From RYN-433 sp036558265 (GTDB taxonomy: Bacteria > Planctomycetota > Phycisphaerae > Tepidisphaerales > Tepidisphaeraceae): a stretch of 14,725 nucleotides of DNA. How positions within the stretch are numbered: the stretch's first letter is position 1; each line of letters opens with the position of its first letter. Shown piece by piece: positions 6,889 through 14,364 of this stretch. The translations under genes and the position numbers were made by a program. The notes under the pieces are model-generated. The model had not been told where the DNA came from. It did not search any database and saw only the letters and a list, made by a program, of their open reading frames with translations. The stretch spans positions 1 through 14,725 of the forward strand of contig DATBFY010000409.1 of NCBI GenBank assembly GCA_036558265.1, read 5' to 3'.

Positions 6889-6959
6889 GGGGCCATGGTC
6901 TAACGGGATGACGGCTGAATCGCATTCAGCAAATCGGGGTTCGATTCCCCGTGGCTCCA
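6889..6959 (+). tRNA. tRNA-Ala (anticodon CGC)
   Basis: The 71-base gene folds into a complete cloverleaf. The acceptor stem is GGGGCCA (6889-6895) with TGGCTCC (6952-6958) and discriminator A 6959. The anticodon stem GCTGA/TCAGC encloses the loop ATCGCAT, giving anticodon CGC (6921-6923), which reads GCG. The T-arm is a perfect CGGGG/CCCCG stem around TTCGATT. The G3-U70 wobble pair, the main alanyl-tRNA synthetase identity element, is present, confirming Ala. The D-stem has only three pairs (GTC/GAC) with T-T opposed at 13-22, and the variable loop is 4 nt, both unlike usual bacterial tRNA-Ala. The 3' CCA is not encoded. Confidence 0.9.
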
Positions 6960-7064
6960 ATTCCTTCACTTTCTGATAGCAGACCACTTCCAAACCGGGG
7001 TATTTTGCGCCGAATCGCTTCCTTTCGCGCCACACACTCGATCTGAATTGCAGCGGCGGATAAG

Positions 7065-9491
7065 GTGAAAATCCCCATCCGGTTGTCCCGCGTTGCATCT
7101 GTGAGGGCGCACGCCATGTTCACGATCACCTCCATTCGGCATAGGCATTTCTCCCCATCCGGCCGCCGTTCCATTTCCCGCTTTTATGAAACGCTCGAAT
7201 GCCGACATTTCTTGTCCGCAAATGTCACACTTGATCCCTCCGTAGTCCACCAGACCATCCGAGGCCTGGGTGGCGACGCCGCCCGCGTCGTCTGGGCCAA
7301 GCCGGGAGACGAGGCCGCCACCGACCCGCACGGCCAGTTCGCCCTCGATCACCTCCAGGACACCGTCGTCCGCGTCGGCATCCCGTGGAAGCAGTGGGAG
7401 CCCGCCAACGACAATACCGATCCGAACTCCATCAATCCGGCCGGATTTAAAGACGATGCCCGGGTCCACAGCGCCTTCCAATTCCTCCAGCAACTCAAGT
7501 CCCGCGGCAGCACCATCATCGCCACCGCCTGGGAGGCCCCGGACTGGCTTTGGACTGCGGCGACCAATCCACTGGGCGGTCCGAGTCACACGATCCCGGA
7601 CAGCATGTATGCCGAGGCCGCCGAATCGCTCACGGCGTATCTCATCCGCGCCCGCGACGTTTACGGCGTCACCATTCCGTACCTCTCGTTTAACGAGTCG
7701 AACTTCGGCATTCAGATCTTCATGGCCGCGGATCGCATGGCCAGGTTCATCGAATTCACGGGCAAGCAGTTCGCCGCCGCGGGGTTACCCACCAAGTGGC
7801 TCGTGGGGGACACGTTCAGCACCGAGTCGCTGCCGGAGTATGCCAAGCCGATCCTGGACTATGCCCCGGCGCGGCCGTACCTGGGGCCGATCTCGTATCA
7901 CTCGTGGTGGGCGGAGGGGAAGCCGGATTCGTTTTACACTCGCATTGCGGACCTCGCGAAGCAGTACGGCAAGGAGGTCTGGAGCCCCGAGGTGGGCTAC
8001 GACGCCCTTGTGGGCAAGAACCAGCCGCCGTTCGCCACGTGGGACAATGCGATCCGGCTCGCCAAGGTCTACAACCGCGTCATCAAGCTCTCCCAGGCGA
8101 ACGTCGCGATGTACTGGGAATATGGCATGGTCGGCGGCGGCGACGTCAATGACTTCCCGCTGACCGATACGAACCTCAAGCCTTACCCAGCCTATTACGT
8201 CCTCAAGCAGCTCAATGACAATCTTGTGCCCGGGTCGAAGATCCTCTCGATCAGCAGCGACGATCCGGCCGTGATGACCCTGGCCTCGCGCGACCCGGCG
8301 AAGAACAACACATTCGTCCAACTGATCAACACGTCTGGGGCCGCCAGCACCGTGACGGTCAAAGGCCTGCCGCTGGCGAACTACGCTGTCCGCCGCGACA
8401 GCGCCAGCGAGAACGATAAGCAGGTCGCGACATTCCAGTCGGCGGGCGGGACGTACACGATCACGCTCCCGGCGAGCAGCGTGACGGTCCTGACGACGCT
8501 GGGCCAACCTCCGATCAACGCCCAATCCCCCTTCTCGGGCACGCCGATTGCGCTGCCCGGCACGATCCAGGCGGAGAGTTACGACAAGGGCGGCGAAGGC
8601 GTCGCCTATCACGACACAACGGCTGCGAACGACGGCAAGGCTTATCGGAATGACGGCGGTGACGTCGAAGCGATCTCGGGCGGTTACGCGCTCGATTTCA
8701 CCAAGGCAGGTGAGTGGACGGAATACACGGTGAACGTTCCGCAAGCCGGCGACTTCGACCTCGCGGTGCGATACGCCTCACTTAGGGGCGGGGGGCGATT
8801 CCACGTCGAGGTGGACGGGAAGTCGGTCACGCCGAGCCTGACCGCCTCATCGACCGGCGCGTGGGGTACGTACAAGTCCTTGAGCGCTGGACCGATCACG
8901 CTTGCAGCCGGCCAGCACGTCATCCGCCTGGCGATGGACGCCAACGACTCGATCGGCTTTGTCGCCAACTTCGATTCGCTGACCTTGACGAAGCGAGCCG
9001 CCAGCGGCCCCACGCCGTTCAGGGGCACGCCGTTCAAGGTCGGCGACACGATCCAGGCGGAAGACTTCGACAACGGCGGCGAAGGCGTCGCCTTCCATGA
9101 CACCACCGGCGCGAATGAAGGAACGGCCTACCGCAGCACCGGCGTGGACGTCCAGCCCACGACCGACAGCGGCGGCGGCTTCAATGTCGGCTTCACGCAC
9201 GCAGGCGAATGGCTCGACTACACGATCACCGTGGCGACGACTGGCACGTACAAACTCGACACGCGCGTCGCCGCCCTGGCGACCGGCGGCAACTTCCACG
9301 TCGAGTTCAACGGCGCGAACAAGACCGGCTCGATCGCGATCCCCGCGACGGGAGGATGGCAATCGTGGCGGACGATCGGCAGTTCGTCGTTCTCGCTGGG
9401 TGCGGGGACGTATGTGATGAGGGTGGTGTTCGATCGGAACCAGGGGAATGGGTATGCGGGGAACGTGAACTCGATGAAGATACGTTTTTAG
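7065..9491 (+). CDS. Exported GH30-like glycoside hydrolase with two CBM6 modules and a LEPR-XLL-like N-terminus
   Basis: This is a predicted secreted polysaccharide hydrolase of 808 residues. The N-terminus is Arg-rich and carries FYETLECRHFLSA (40-52), resembling the planctomycetal LEPR-XLL motif with Cys for Pro. A TIM-barrel of clan GH-A follows (about 57-385), beginning QTIRGLGGD like the GFGG start of GH30. The likely acid/base is E211 in SFNESN and the nucleophile E309 in WSPEVGYD. A beta-rich segment (about 390-480) matches the GH30 side domain. Two CBM6 beta-sandwich modules follow (about 490-642 and 650-808), each with IQAE at the start and a conserved EW-x-Y strand. The substrate could be xylan or another beta-glycan; it cannot be fixed from sequence. 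GTG 7065 is used, with ATG 7116 as an alternative. No classical hydrophobic signal peptide is seen. Confidence 0.88.
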   Translation: MKIPIRLSRVASVRAHAMFTITSIRHRHFSPSGRRSISRFYETLECRHFLSANVTLDPSVVHQTIRGLGGDAARVVWAKPGDEAATDPHGQFALDHLQDTVVRVGIPWKQWEPANDNTDPNSINPAGFKDDARVHSAFQFLQQLKSRGSTIIATAWEAPDWLWTAATNPLGGPSHTIPDSMYAEAAESLTAYLIRARDVYGVTIPYLSFNESNFGIQIFMAADRMARFIEFTGKQFAAAGLPTKWLVGDTFSTESLPEYAKPILDYAPARPYLGPISYHSWWAEGKPDSFYTRIADLAKQYGKEVWSPEVGYDALVGKNQPPFATWDNAIRLAKVYNRVIKLSQANVAMYWEYGMVGGGDVNDFPLTDTNLKPYPAYYVLKQLNDNLVPGSKILSISSDDPAVMTLASRDPAKNNTFVQLINTSGAASTVTVKGLPLANYAVRRDSASENDKQVATFQSAGGTYTITLPASSVTVLTTLGQPPINAQSPFSGTPIALPGTIQAESYDKGGEGVAYHDTTAANDGKAYRNDGGDVEAISGGYALDFTKAGEWTEYTVNVPQAGDFDLAVRYASLRGGGRFHVEVDGKSVTPSLTASSTGAWGTYKSLSAGPITLAAGQHVIRLAMDANDSIGFVANFDSLTLTKRAASGPTPFRGTPFKVGDTIQAEDFDNGGEGVAFHDTTGANEGTAYRSTGVDVQPTTDSGGGFNVGFTHAGEWLDYTITVATTGTYKLDTRVAALATGGNFHVEFNGANKTGSIAIPATGGWQSWRTIGSSSFSLGAGTYVMRVVFDRNQGNGYAGNVNSMKIRF

Positions 9492-9561
9492 GTGCAGGCG
9501 GGATGAAGACGGCGAAGGATTTTTGCACGCCGCAGCGGGCTGCGCGGTAAACTCCGAGCCC

Positions 9562-11742
9562 ATGGGCGAAATGGGGCCGCCGACATCTCGGTTGATGGCG
9601 TTCCTGTTCACCGATTTGGTGGGGTCCACGGCGCTCAAAGAGCGCCTTGGGATGCCACGATACCTGCCCCTTCTCACCCGGCACGACGAGATCGCCCGGG
9701 CGGCTATTTTGGCCGAAGGGGGAGACGTGGCGGAGTTGCTCCGGCCACGGGTGCAGCAGGACACGGGCGACGGCATTTACGCCGTGTTCGCCGGCGCGGC
9801 GGCGGCGGTGCGGGCGGCGCTGCGATTCCAGCGAATGATGGCGGATGAGCGGTGGCCGGATGGCGCGGCGCTAGAGGCGCGTGCGGGGGTACACCTGGGC
9901 GAGGCCGCCGAGTTGCCGGTGCGGCAGGACGGCGGGCCCAAGCTCTCCGGGCCGGCGGTGGATCTGGCGGCGCGGGTGATGTCGGCGGCGCTGCCGGGGC
10001 AGGTTCTGCTCACCCGCGAGGGTTACAACTCGGCGAAGGCCTTCGTGGACCGCGTGGATGGCCAGTTCCAGGTGCAATGGGCGTCGCACGGGCTATATGC
10101 GATCAAGGGCCTGGCAGATCCGGTGGAGCTGTTCGAGGTCGGAATCGACGGGCGCTCGCCAATGACCGCACCGGCCGATTCGGACAAGGTGCGGCCAGTG
10201 GTCGAGGGGCAGGAGGGGTGGGTCGCGCCGCGTCCGGCGGTGGATCGGCCGCTCCATGGCCGTCCCAACTGGATTCTCCGGCGCCTTCTGGGCGAAGGCG
10301 GGTTTGGCGAGGTCTGGCTGGCGGAAAACCGGCAAACCGCACGTTGCGCGGCCCTGAAATTCTGCTTCGACGCGCGGCGGCTGGCGGCGCTGCGGAACGA
10401 GCTGAAGTTGCACGCTGTTCGGCTCAGGCGGCTCGGGACGCGACCGGATATCGCCGCACTGCACGACGTTCAGCTCGACCATCCACCCTATTGGGTGGAG
10501 ATGGACTATTACCCCGGCGGGAACCTCGCCGACGCCTGCGCGGGCCCGCCAGGCGGACTTGCAGCACTGGATGAAGGGGCGCGGATCGGGTTGGCGCTTA
10601 ATGTGGCGCGGGCGCTCAACGCGGCACACGGGGCGGGCGTGCTCCACCTGGACTTAAAGCCCACCAACGTCCTGATGGGACCGCCCGACGCGGGCCGGGA
10701 AGCGACGCTTGGCCGGCCGGTGCTGACCGACTTCGGGATCGGCCTGCTGGCGGACCCTGAGGCGCGGCGCGAGCTTGGGTTGACGGCGGGCGCGCCGACC
10801 CTGCTCGGGGGCGTGCGCCGGGAGGCGCACCGCGGCGGCACGCTGATGTATGCCGCGCCCGAACTGCTCGGCGGGGCGGCGCCGACCACTCAGTCGGACA
10901 TCTATTCTCTGGGGGTGCTGATCTACCAGTTGGCGGTGGGTGATCTAAGCAGGCCGCTGGCGCACGGCTGGGAGCGTGATCTGGCGGGCGACCCGGTGCT
11001 GCGCGCGGACATCGCCGCCTGTGTGGACGGCAGCCCGATACACCGGCTCAAGAGCGTGGCGGAGTTGATCGAGCGGTTGGAGACGCTTGGGGTGCGGCGG
11101 GCAAGTGAGGTCGGGCGGCTGCGCGCCGAAGCCGCCGCCGCGGAGGCGAAGGCGCGGGCCGAGCAGGAACTGCGCGAAGAGGTCGAACGGCAGAAGGCGG
11201 AGATCGCGGCGGAGCGGCAGAGCGCGGAGGCCGTCCTGGTGTTTCTCACGAAGCGGGTGCTCGGTCGGGTGAGGCCGGAACACATGCCTGATGCAACGGT
11301 CCGGGAGCAGATCGTCCGCATGCTGATCGAGCCCGCAGCGACTGAGGTGGGGCAGCGGTTTCAGGGCCAGCCGCGCGTCGAAGCGGCCGTGCGGAGCACG
11401 ATCGCGGTGACGTTGGTGACGATCGGGCGCGCGGATTTGGCGCTCCCTCAAGCGAGCGCCGCGTTTGATCTGCGCGGGGATCTGCTCGGGGCCGATCACC
11501 CGGACACGCTCACGTCCCTGAACAACTACGCGGGCGTGCTGGAGACGCTCGGCCGGGCCGGCGAGGCCGAACCGCTGTATCGCCAGGCGATGGAAGCGGC
11601 GGCCGACCAACAGAGCCTGGGACCAAGGCACCCGCTGACGCTGCTCATTGCAGGAAACCTTGTGGCTTGTCTTCTCCACCTGGCGAAGATCGATCAAGCC
11701 GCGTCGGTGGGGAAGCGGTTTGGCCTGGACGCACCGCAATGA
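9562..11742 (+). CDS. Class III nucleotide cyclase - Ser/Thr protein kinase - TPR fusion protein
   Basis: The 726-residue protein joins three modules. Residues 11-195 are a class III adenylate/guanylate cyclase domain: metal Asp residues D18 (FTDLVGST) and D70 (DTGDG), then AGVHLGEA (108-115) and GPAVDLAARV (130-139). Residues 236-512 are a Hanks-type kinase: P-loop GEGGFGEV (244-251), Lys K266, catalytic loop HLDLKPTN (362-369, D364), DFG (390-392) and APE (432-434). Residues 513-555 form an Ala/Glu-rich coiled coil. The tail has a helical region common after planctomycete kinases and TPR-like repeats (about 600-715, with GADHPDTLTSLNNYAGVLE). No TM segment is seen, so it is probably cytoplasmic. 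ATG 9562 is chosen; an upstream TTG at 9523 would add 13 residues unlike the family. The HRD Arg is Leu (L363). It likely couples nucleotide signalling to phosphorylation; ligand and targets are unknown. Confidence 0.9.
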   Translation: MGEMGPPTSRLMAFLFTDLVGSTALKERLGMPRYLPLLTRHDEIARAAILAEGGDVAELLRPRVQQDTGDGIYAVFAGAAAAVRAALRFQRMMADERWPDGAALEARAGVHLGEAAELPVRQDGGPKLSGPAVDLAARVMSAALPGQVLLTREGYNSAKAFVDRVDGQFQVQWASHGLYAIKGLADPVELFEVGIDGRSPMTAPADSDKVRPVVEGQEGWVAPRPAVDRPLHGRPNWILRRLLGEGGFGEVWLAENRQTARCAALKFCFDARRLAALRNELKLHAVRLRRLGTRPDIAALHDVQLDHPPYWVEMDYYPGGNLADACAGPPGGLAALDEGARIGLALNVARALNAAHGAGVLHLDLKPTNVLMGPPDAGREATLGRPVLTDFGIGLLADPEARRELGLTAGAPTLLGGVRREAHRGGTLMYAAPELLGGAAPTTQSDIYSLGVLIYQLAVGDLSRPLAHGWERDLAGDPVLRADIAACVDGSPIHRLKSVAELIERLETLGVRRASEVGRLRAEAAAAEAKARAEQELREEVERQKAEIAAERQSAEAVLVFLTKRVLGRVRPEHMPDATVREQIVRMLIEPAATEVGQRFQGQPRVEAAVRSTIAVTLVTIGRADLALPQASAAFDLRGDLLGADHPDTLTSLNNYAGVLETLGRAGEAEPLYRQAMEAAADQQSLGPRHPLTLLIAGNLVACLLHLAKIDQAASVGKRFGLDAPQ

Positions 11743-11755
11743 GGCGGTTGTCGGA

Positions 11756-11824
11756 GGTATCGCGGCGAGCGGTGGACTGGTTGAAGCTGCACGTCTGACG
11801 GCGATACCCCGCTGCTCGCTCGCG
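11756..11824. other. Interleaved inverted repeats between convergent genes
   Basis: In the 150-bp gap between the kinase stop and the glycosyltransferase stop, GGTATCGC (11756-11763) pairs with GCGATACC (11801-11808). CGAGC (11766-11770) pairs with GCTCG (11814-11818), extendable through a bulge by CGCG/CGCG (11761-11764 and 11821-11824). The arms interleave, so they form either a pseudoknot or two alternative hairpins. No T-run follows. A terminator role is possible but not shown. Confidence 0.4.
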
Positions 11825-11892
11825 GATTCGTTTCTCAAGATGAGGTTGAGACCTGCATGCAGAAATGGCTCATCACGTAATCGCGGGTGCCC

Positions 11893-13278
11893 TCACCCCG
11901 CGAACGGCGTCCGTGCCGCTGTGCCGGCCCCCTTGATCTTGTTCCCTGCCCCCTCTCCCGGCACGTGCTGCACCTGCTGCGGCGACGGCGCGGCCTTGCG
12001 GCGGTGCACCCTGGGCATCGCGGCACGCCGGTTCACCGCATCCTCGTACAGCTTGAGCATCGGCGACAGCACCGCGTCCAGGCTGTACTGGCGCGTGATG
12101 ATCTCTTCGGCCGCGCGGCCCAGCGGGCGGTACGCCGCCGGGTCCTGCAATACCTTCACGGCTTTGTCGGCCATCTCATCGGTGTCGAAGAAGTCCGCGA
12201 GCAGGCCGTTCTGACCGTCCTGGATCATCTCCTTGACCGGCGCCGTCGCCGACGCCAGCACCACCGCCCCGCACGACAGCGCGTCCATCATGCTCCAGCT
12301 CAGGACGAATGGCACGGTCAGGTACATGTGCAGGTCGGAGCTTGCGAGCAATCGCCCCAGGTCCGCGGGCATCAGTCGGCCGGTGAAGACGAACTTGCCC
12401 ATGTCGTACTGGTCCTGGGCCAGCGTCCAGTCCTTGAACGACTTGTGCGGCGCGATGTACGACTCGTCGCCGCCGTAGGCGATCCGGTCGGTGCCGACGA
12501 TGAAGAAGAGCACGTCGGGGTAGCGGGTGTAGATCTTCTTCGCGGCCTTCATGAAGACGTCGAACCCGCGCATCGACTCGAACCCCCTGCTGACGTAGGT
12601 GATGACGCGCGTGTCGGGCCCGACCTCGCGGCCGGCGATCGTGCGGGTGCCGCGGCCGCCGCCGGGCGCCGGGCGAAGCTCCTCGTTGTAGCCGTGGTAG
12701 GTGCCGCGGTCGACGCCGTCGAAGATCACCTGGAGCTTGGAGAGGTACTCGTCGGGGAAGCGCGATTTCTGGAATTGCGTGGGGGTGTAGGCTGCGTCGC
12801 TGTTCTGCAGGTCAAGGAGGATCATCGCGTTGCGGCAGCGGCTGCGGAGGTATTTGACCTCCGGGACGTCCCAGGCCAGGTCCTGGCGGAAGTCCATGTC
12901 CGAATCGGGGTCGTGGGCGCGGTAGTAGTACTCGAAGAAGTTGACGATCGGGGTGTCGGGGTAGAGCTCGGACAGGAACAGCGTGCTCCCGAATCCGCTG
13001 TGGCCGACGATGAGGTCCGGCTGGATGTCGGGCCTGGCCTTGAGCACCTGGTAGACGCCGTCGGTGTGCCAGACGGCGTTCTCGAAGGTCCGGGAACAGA
13101 AGTGGGTGGTCTTGGTGGCGCCGCCGGCGATCTTGTACTGCACCTTTTCGATCCCCTCGACGTTGCCGGCGGGGGTCTCGCTGACGAACGTGCACCGCCA
13201 GCCGTTCCGCTGCACCAGGTGCCGCGCGATGTGGCCGAACTGGGCGGGGAAGTTCTGGTGGACGTACAGGATGTGCAT
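11893..13278 (-). CDS. GT4-like glycosyltransferase (GT-B fold)
   Basis: The product would transfer a sugar from a nucleotide-sugar donor to a glycan or lipid acceptor at the cytoplasmic side; donor and acceptor are unknown. The 461-residue protein starts MHILYVHQNFPAQFGHIARH, a pattern of one GT4 subgroup. The N-terminal Rossmann-like half covers about 1-215 and the C-terminal half about 222-415, starting VITYVSRGFESMRGFDVFM. The donor-binding segment FVLSWSMMDALSCGAVVLAS (324-343) and APVKEMIQDGQNGLL (346-360) match the family, with Asp (332) where Glu is usual at the first site of the E-x7-E motif. The last 45 residues are basic and low-complexity. ATG 13278 is chosen because the longer frame to 13317 is made from the heptamer repeat just upstream. 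It is convergent with the kinase fusion and divergent from the HTH-receiver gene. Confidence 0.9.
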   Translation of the reverse strand: MHILYVHQNFPAQFGHIARHLVQRNGWRCTFVSETPAGNVEGIEKVQYKIAGGATKTTHFCSRTFENAVWHTDGVYQVLKARPDIQPDLIVGHSGFGSTLFLSELYPDTPIVNFFEYYYRAHDPDSDMDFRQDLAWDVPEVKYLRSRCRNAMILLDLQNSDAAYTPTQFQKSRFPDEYLSKLQVIFDGVDRGTYHGYNEELRPAPGGGRGTRTIAGREVGPDTRVITYVSRGFESMRGFDVFMKAAKKIYTRYPDVLFFIVGTDRIAYGGDESYIAPHKSFKDWTLAQDQYDMGKFVFTGRLMPADLGRLLASSDLHMYLTVPFVLSWSMMDALSCGAVVLASATAPVKEMIQDGQNGLLADFFDTDEMADKAVKVLQDPAAYRPLGRAAEEIITRQYSLDAVLSPMLKLYEDAVNRRAAMPRVHRRKAAPSPQQVQHVPGEGAGNKIKGAGTAARTPFAG

Positions 13279-13288
13279 GGCGAGCGAA

Positions 13289-13316
13289 GTTGTCCGTTGT
13301 CGGTTGCCGGTTGTCA
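13289..13316 (+). repeat. Heptanucleotide tandem repeat, unit GTTGTCN
   Basis: Four contiguous 7-bp units, GTTGTCC, GTTGTCG, GTTGCCG and GTTGTCA, end 10 bases before the ATG of the minus-strand glycosyltransferase. On the coding strand the array would form the untranslated leader or lie in the promoter. Confidence 0.75.
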
Positions 13317-13560
13317 ATCGAGGGTCCCACGATGCGCCAGGCGGGTCCCAGAACGCGTGCGCGGGGGGATTGATAACCGGGCGAGGCCGATAAAGGCGGC
13401 GTCGGCGCCCTTCGCGGGCGGGTCGGCAAATTCTGCGCAGGCGGAGTAAAGCACGCAGTCGGATTGACGATATGTTTGCTGCGTAGACGCTCTCGCCGGG
13501 TGTGCCGGCCTATCCACACAGCGGGCGCCGCGCAACGGCGGCACGCGACGAGGGCGCGAC

Positions 13561-13568
13561 GAGGAGAG
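13561..13568 (+). promoter_or_regulatory. Shine-Dalgarno site of the HTH-receiver gene
   Basis: GAGGAGAG lies 7 bases before ATG 13576 and only 1 base before the alternative ATG 13570. The spacing favours ATG 13576 as the start. Confidence 0.6.
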
Positions 13569-13575
13569 AATGCAA

Positions 13576-14157
13576 ATGAACAGCAAGGTGAAGGACGTGC
13601 TGACGACGGGCGAGGTCGCCAAGATCTGCAACGTGGCGCCGCGCACGGTCAGCAAGTGGTTCGACTCGGGCGCGCTGCGCGGCTACCGCATCCCGGGCAG
13701 CAAGGACCGGCGCATCCCCGTCAACCAGCTCATCCGCTTCATGAAGCAGCACGGCATGCCGCTCAACGGCCTGATGACCGGCTGCACCCGCATCCTGATC
13801 GTCGACGACGAGCAGGACATCGTCGAGGTGCTGGAGAAGATCCTGGAGGACGAGGCCAAGTACGAGGTCGAGGTGGCCAAGGGCGGCTTTGCCGCCGGCG
13901 TGACGGCCGAGAAGTTCCGCCCGCACGTGATCCTGCTGGACCTGCACCTGTCGGACATCGACGGCAAGGAGGTCGCCAAGCAGGTCAAGTCCAACCCGGA
14001 TCTGCAGCTCACGAAGGTGATCGCGCTGTCGGGCAAGCTGACGGAGGAGGAGGCCAAGGGCGTGGTGGCGCAGGGCTTCGACGGCTTCCTGAAAAAGCCC
14101 TTTCACGTGAAACAGGTGATCGAGGCCATCGAGGACGCGATGGCGGTGGTTTACTAG
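13576..14157 (+). CDS. DNA-binding response regulator with N-terminal HTH and C-terminal receiver domain
   Basis: The 193-residue protein would respond to phosphorylation from a histidine kinase not seen here. Residues 8-58 form a MerR/excisionase-like helix-turn-helix: LTTGEVAKICNVAPRTVSKW followed by the wing-like GYRIPGSKDRRIP. Residues 71-190 form a CheY-like receiver: acidic pair D77/D78 in ILIVDDEQD, phospho-acceptor D122 in VILLDLHLSDIDG, switch Ser S152 in ALSGK and Lys K174 in LKKPF. All phosphorylation residues are intact. The order, DNA-binding domain first and receiver last, is the reverse of most response regulators. ATG 13576 is preferred from its Shine-Dalgarno spacing; ATG 13570 adds two residues. 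The gene is monocistronic here, ending in a strong terminator. Its regulon is unknown. Confidence 0.92.
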   Translation: MNSKVKDVLTTGEVAKICNVAPRTVSKWFDSGALRGYRIPGSKDRRIPVNQLIRFMKQHGMPLNGLMTGCTRILIVDDEQDIVEVLEKILEDEAKYEVEVAKGGFAAGVTAEKFRPHVILLDLHLSDIDGKEVAKQVKSNPDLQLTKVIALSGKLTEEEAKGVVAQGFDGFLKKPFHVKQVIEAIEDAMAVVY

Positions 14158-14183
14158 GATCGCGAGATACGCAAGGATGCGTG

Positions 14184-14217
14184 AAGGGCCGCCTCGGAGG
14201 GGCGGCCCTTCTTGTTT
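14184..14217 (+). terminator. Rho-independent terminator of the HTH-receiver gene
   Basis: A perfect 10-bp GC-rich stem (AAGGGCCGCC / GGCGGCCCTT) with a 7-nt loop is followed by the T-rich tail CTTGTTT. It begins 26 bases after the stop codon and is the clearest intrinsic terminator in the window. Confidence 0.9.
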
Positions 14218-14234
14218 GGCGGTGGGGTGGGGAA

Positions 14235-14276
14235 GGCAAAAGGCAAAGGGCAAAAGGCAAAAGGCAAAAGGCAAAA
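14235..14276 (+). repeat. Heptanucleotide tandem repeat, unit GGCAAAA
   Basis: Six contiguous 7-bp units, five identical (GGCAAAA) and one GGCAAAG (14242-14248). The array starts 17 bases after the terminator tail of the HTH-receiver gene. It is the most regular of three heptamer arrays in the window. Confidence 0.9.
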
Positions 14277-14364
14277 GGAAAGGCACCGAGGCACGGAGGG
14301 GCTTTGGGTTCGTTTGGCGCGGCCCGGGGGGAGGGGGAGTCTGCGCGAGATTTTTTTTCTGGGA

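Larger units (their letters stand above)
13279..13575. other. Divergent intergenic region (glycosyltransferase / HTH-receiver)
   Basis: This gap of about 300 bases must hold the promoters of both divergent genes. It contains the GTTGTCN repeat next to the glycosyltransferase start and the AGGAG site before the HTH-receiver start. A TTGACG near 13464 was seen, but no -10 box at proper spacing, so no promoter is called. No coding sequence was recognised. Confidence 0.6.

Noticed and set aside
9531..9544. Short hairpin (CGCAG / CTGCG) after the hydrolase gene as a terminator
   Set aside because: The stem is only 5 bp, no T-run follows, and it sits directly before the next gene.
9562..11742. Cyclase fusion as part of a Pycsar-type anti-phage system
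   Set aside because: There is no adjacent TIR or membrane effector, and the fused kinase and TPRs do not match that layout.
11887..13449. 520-residue plus-strand frame opposite the glycosyltransferase
   Set aside because: Val/Asp/Arg-biased antisense shadow with no recognisable motif.
14235..14276. GGCAAAA array as a CRISPR
   Set aside because: Units are 7 bp with no spacers and no cas gene nearby.
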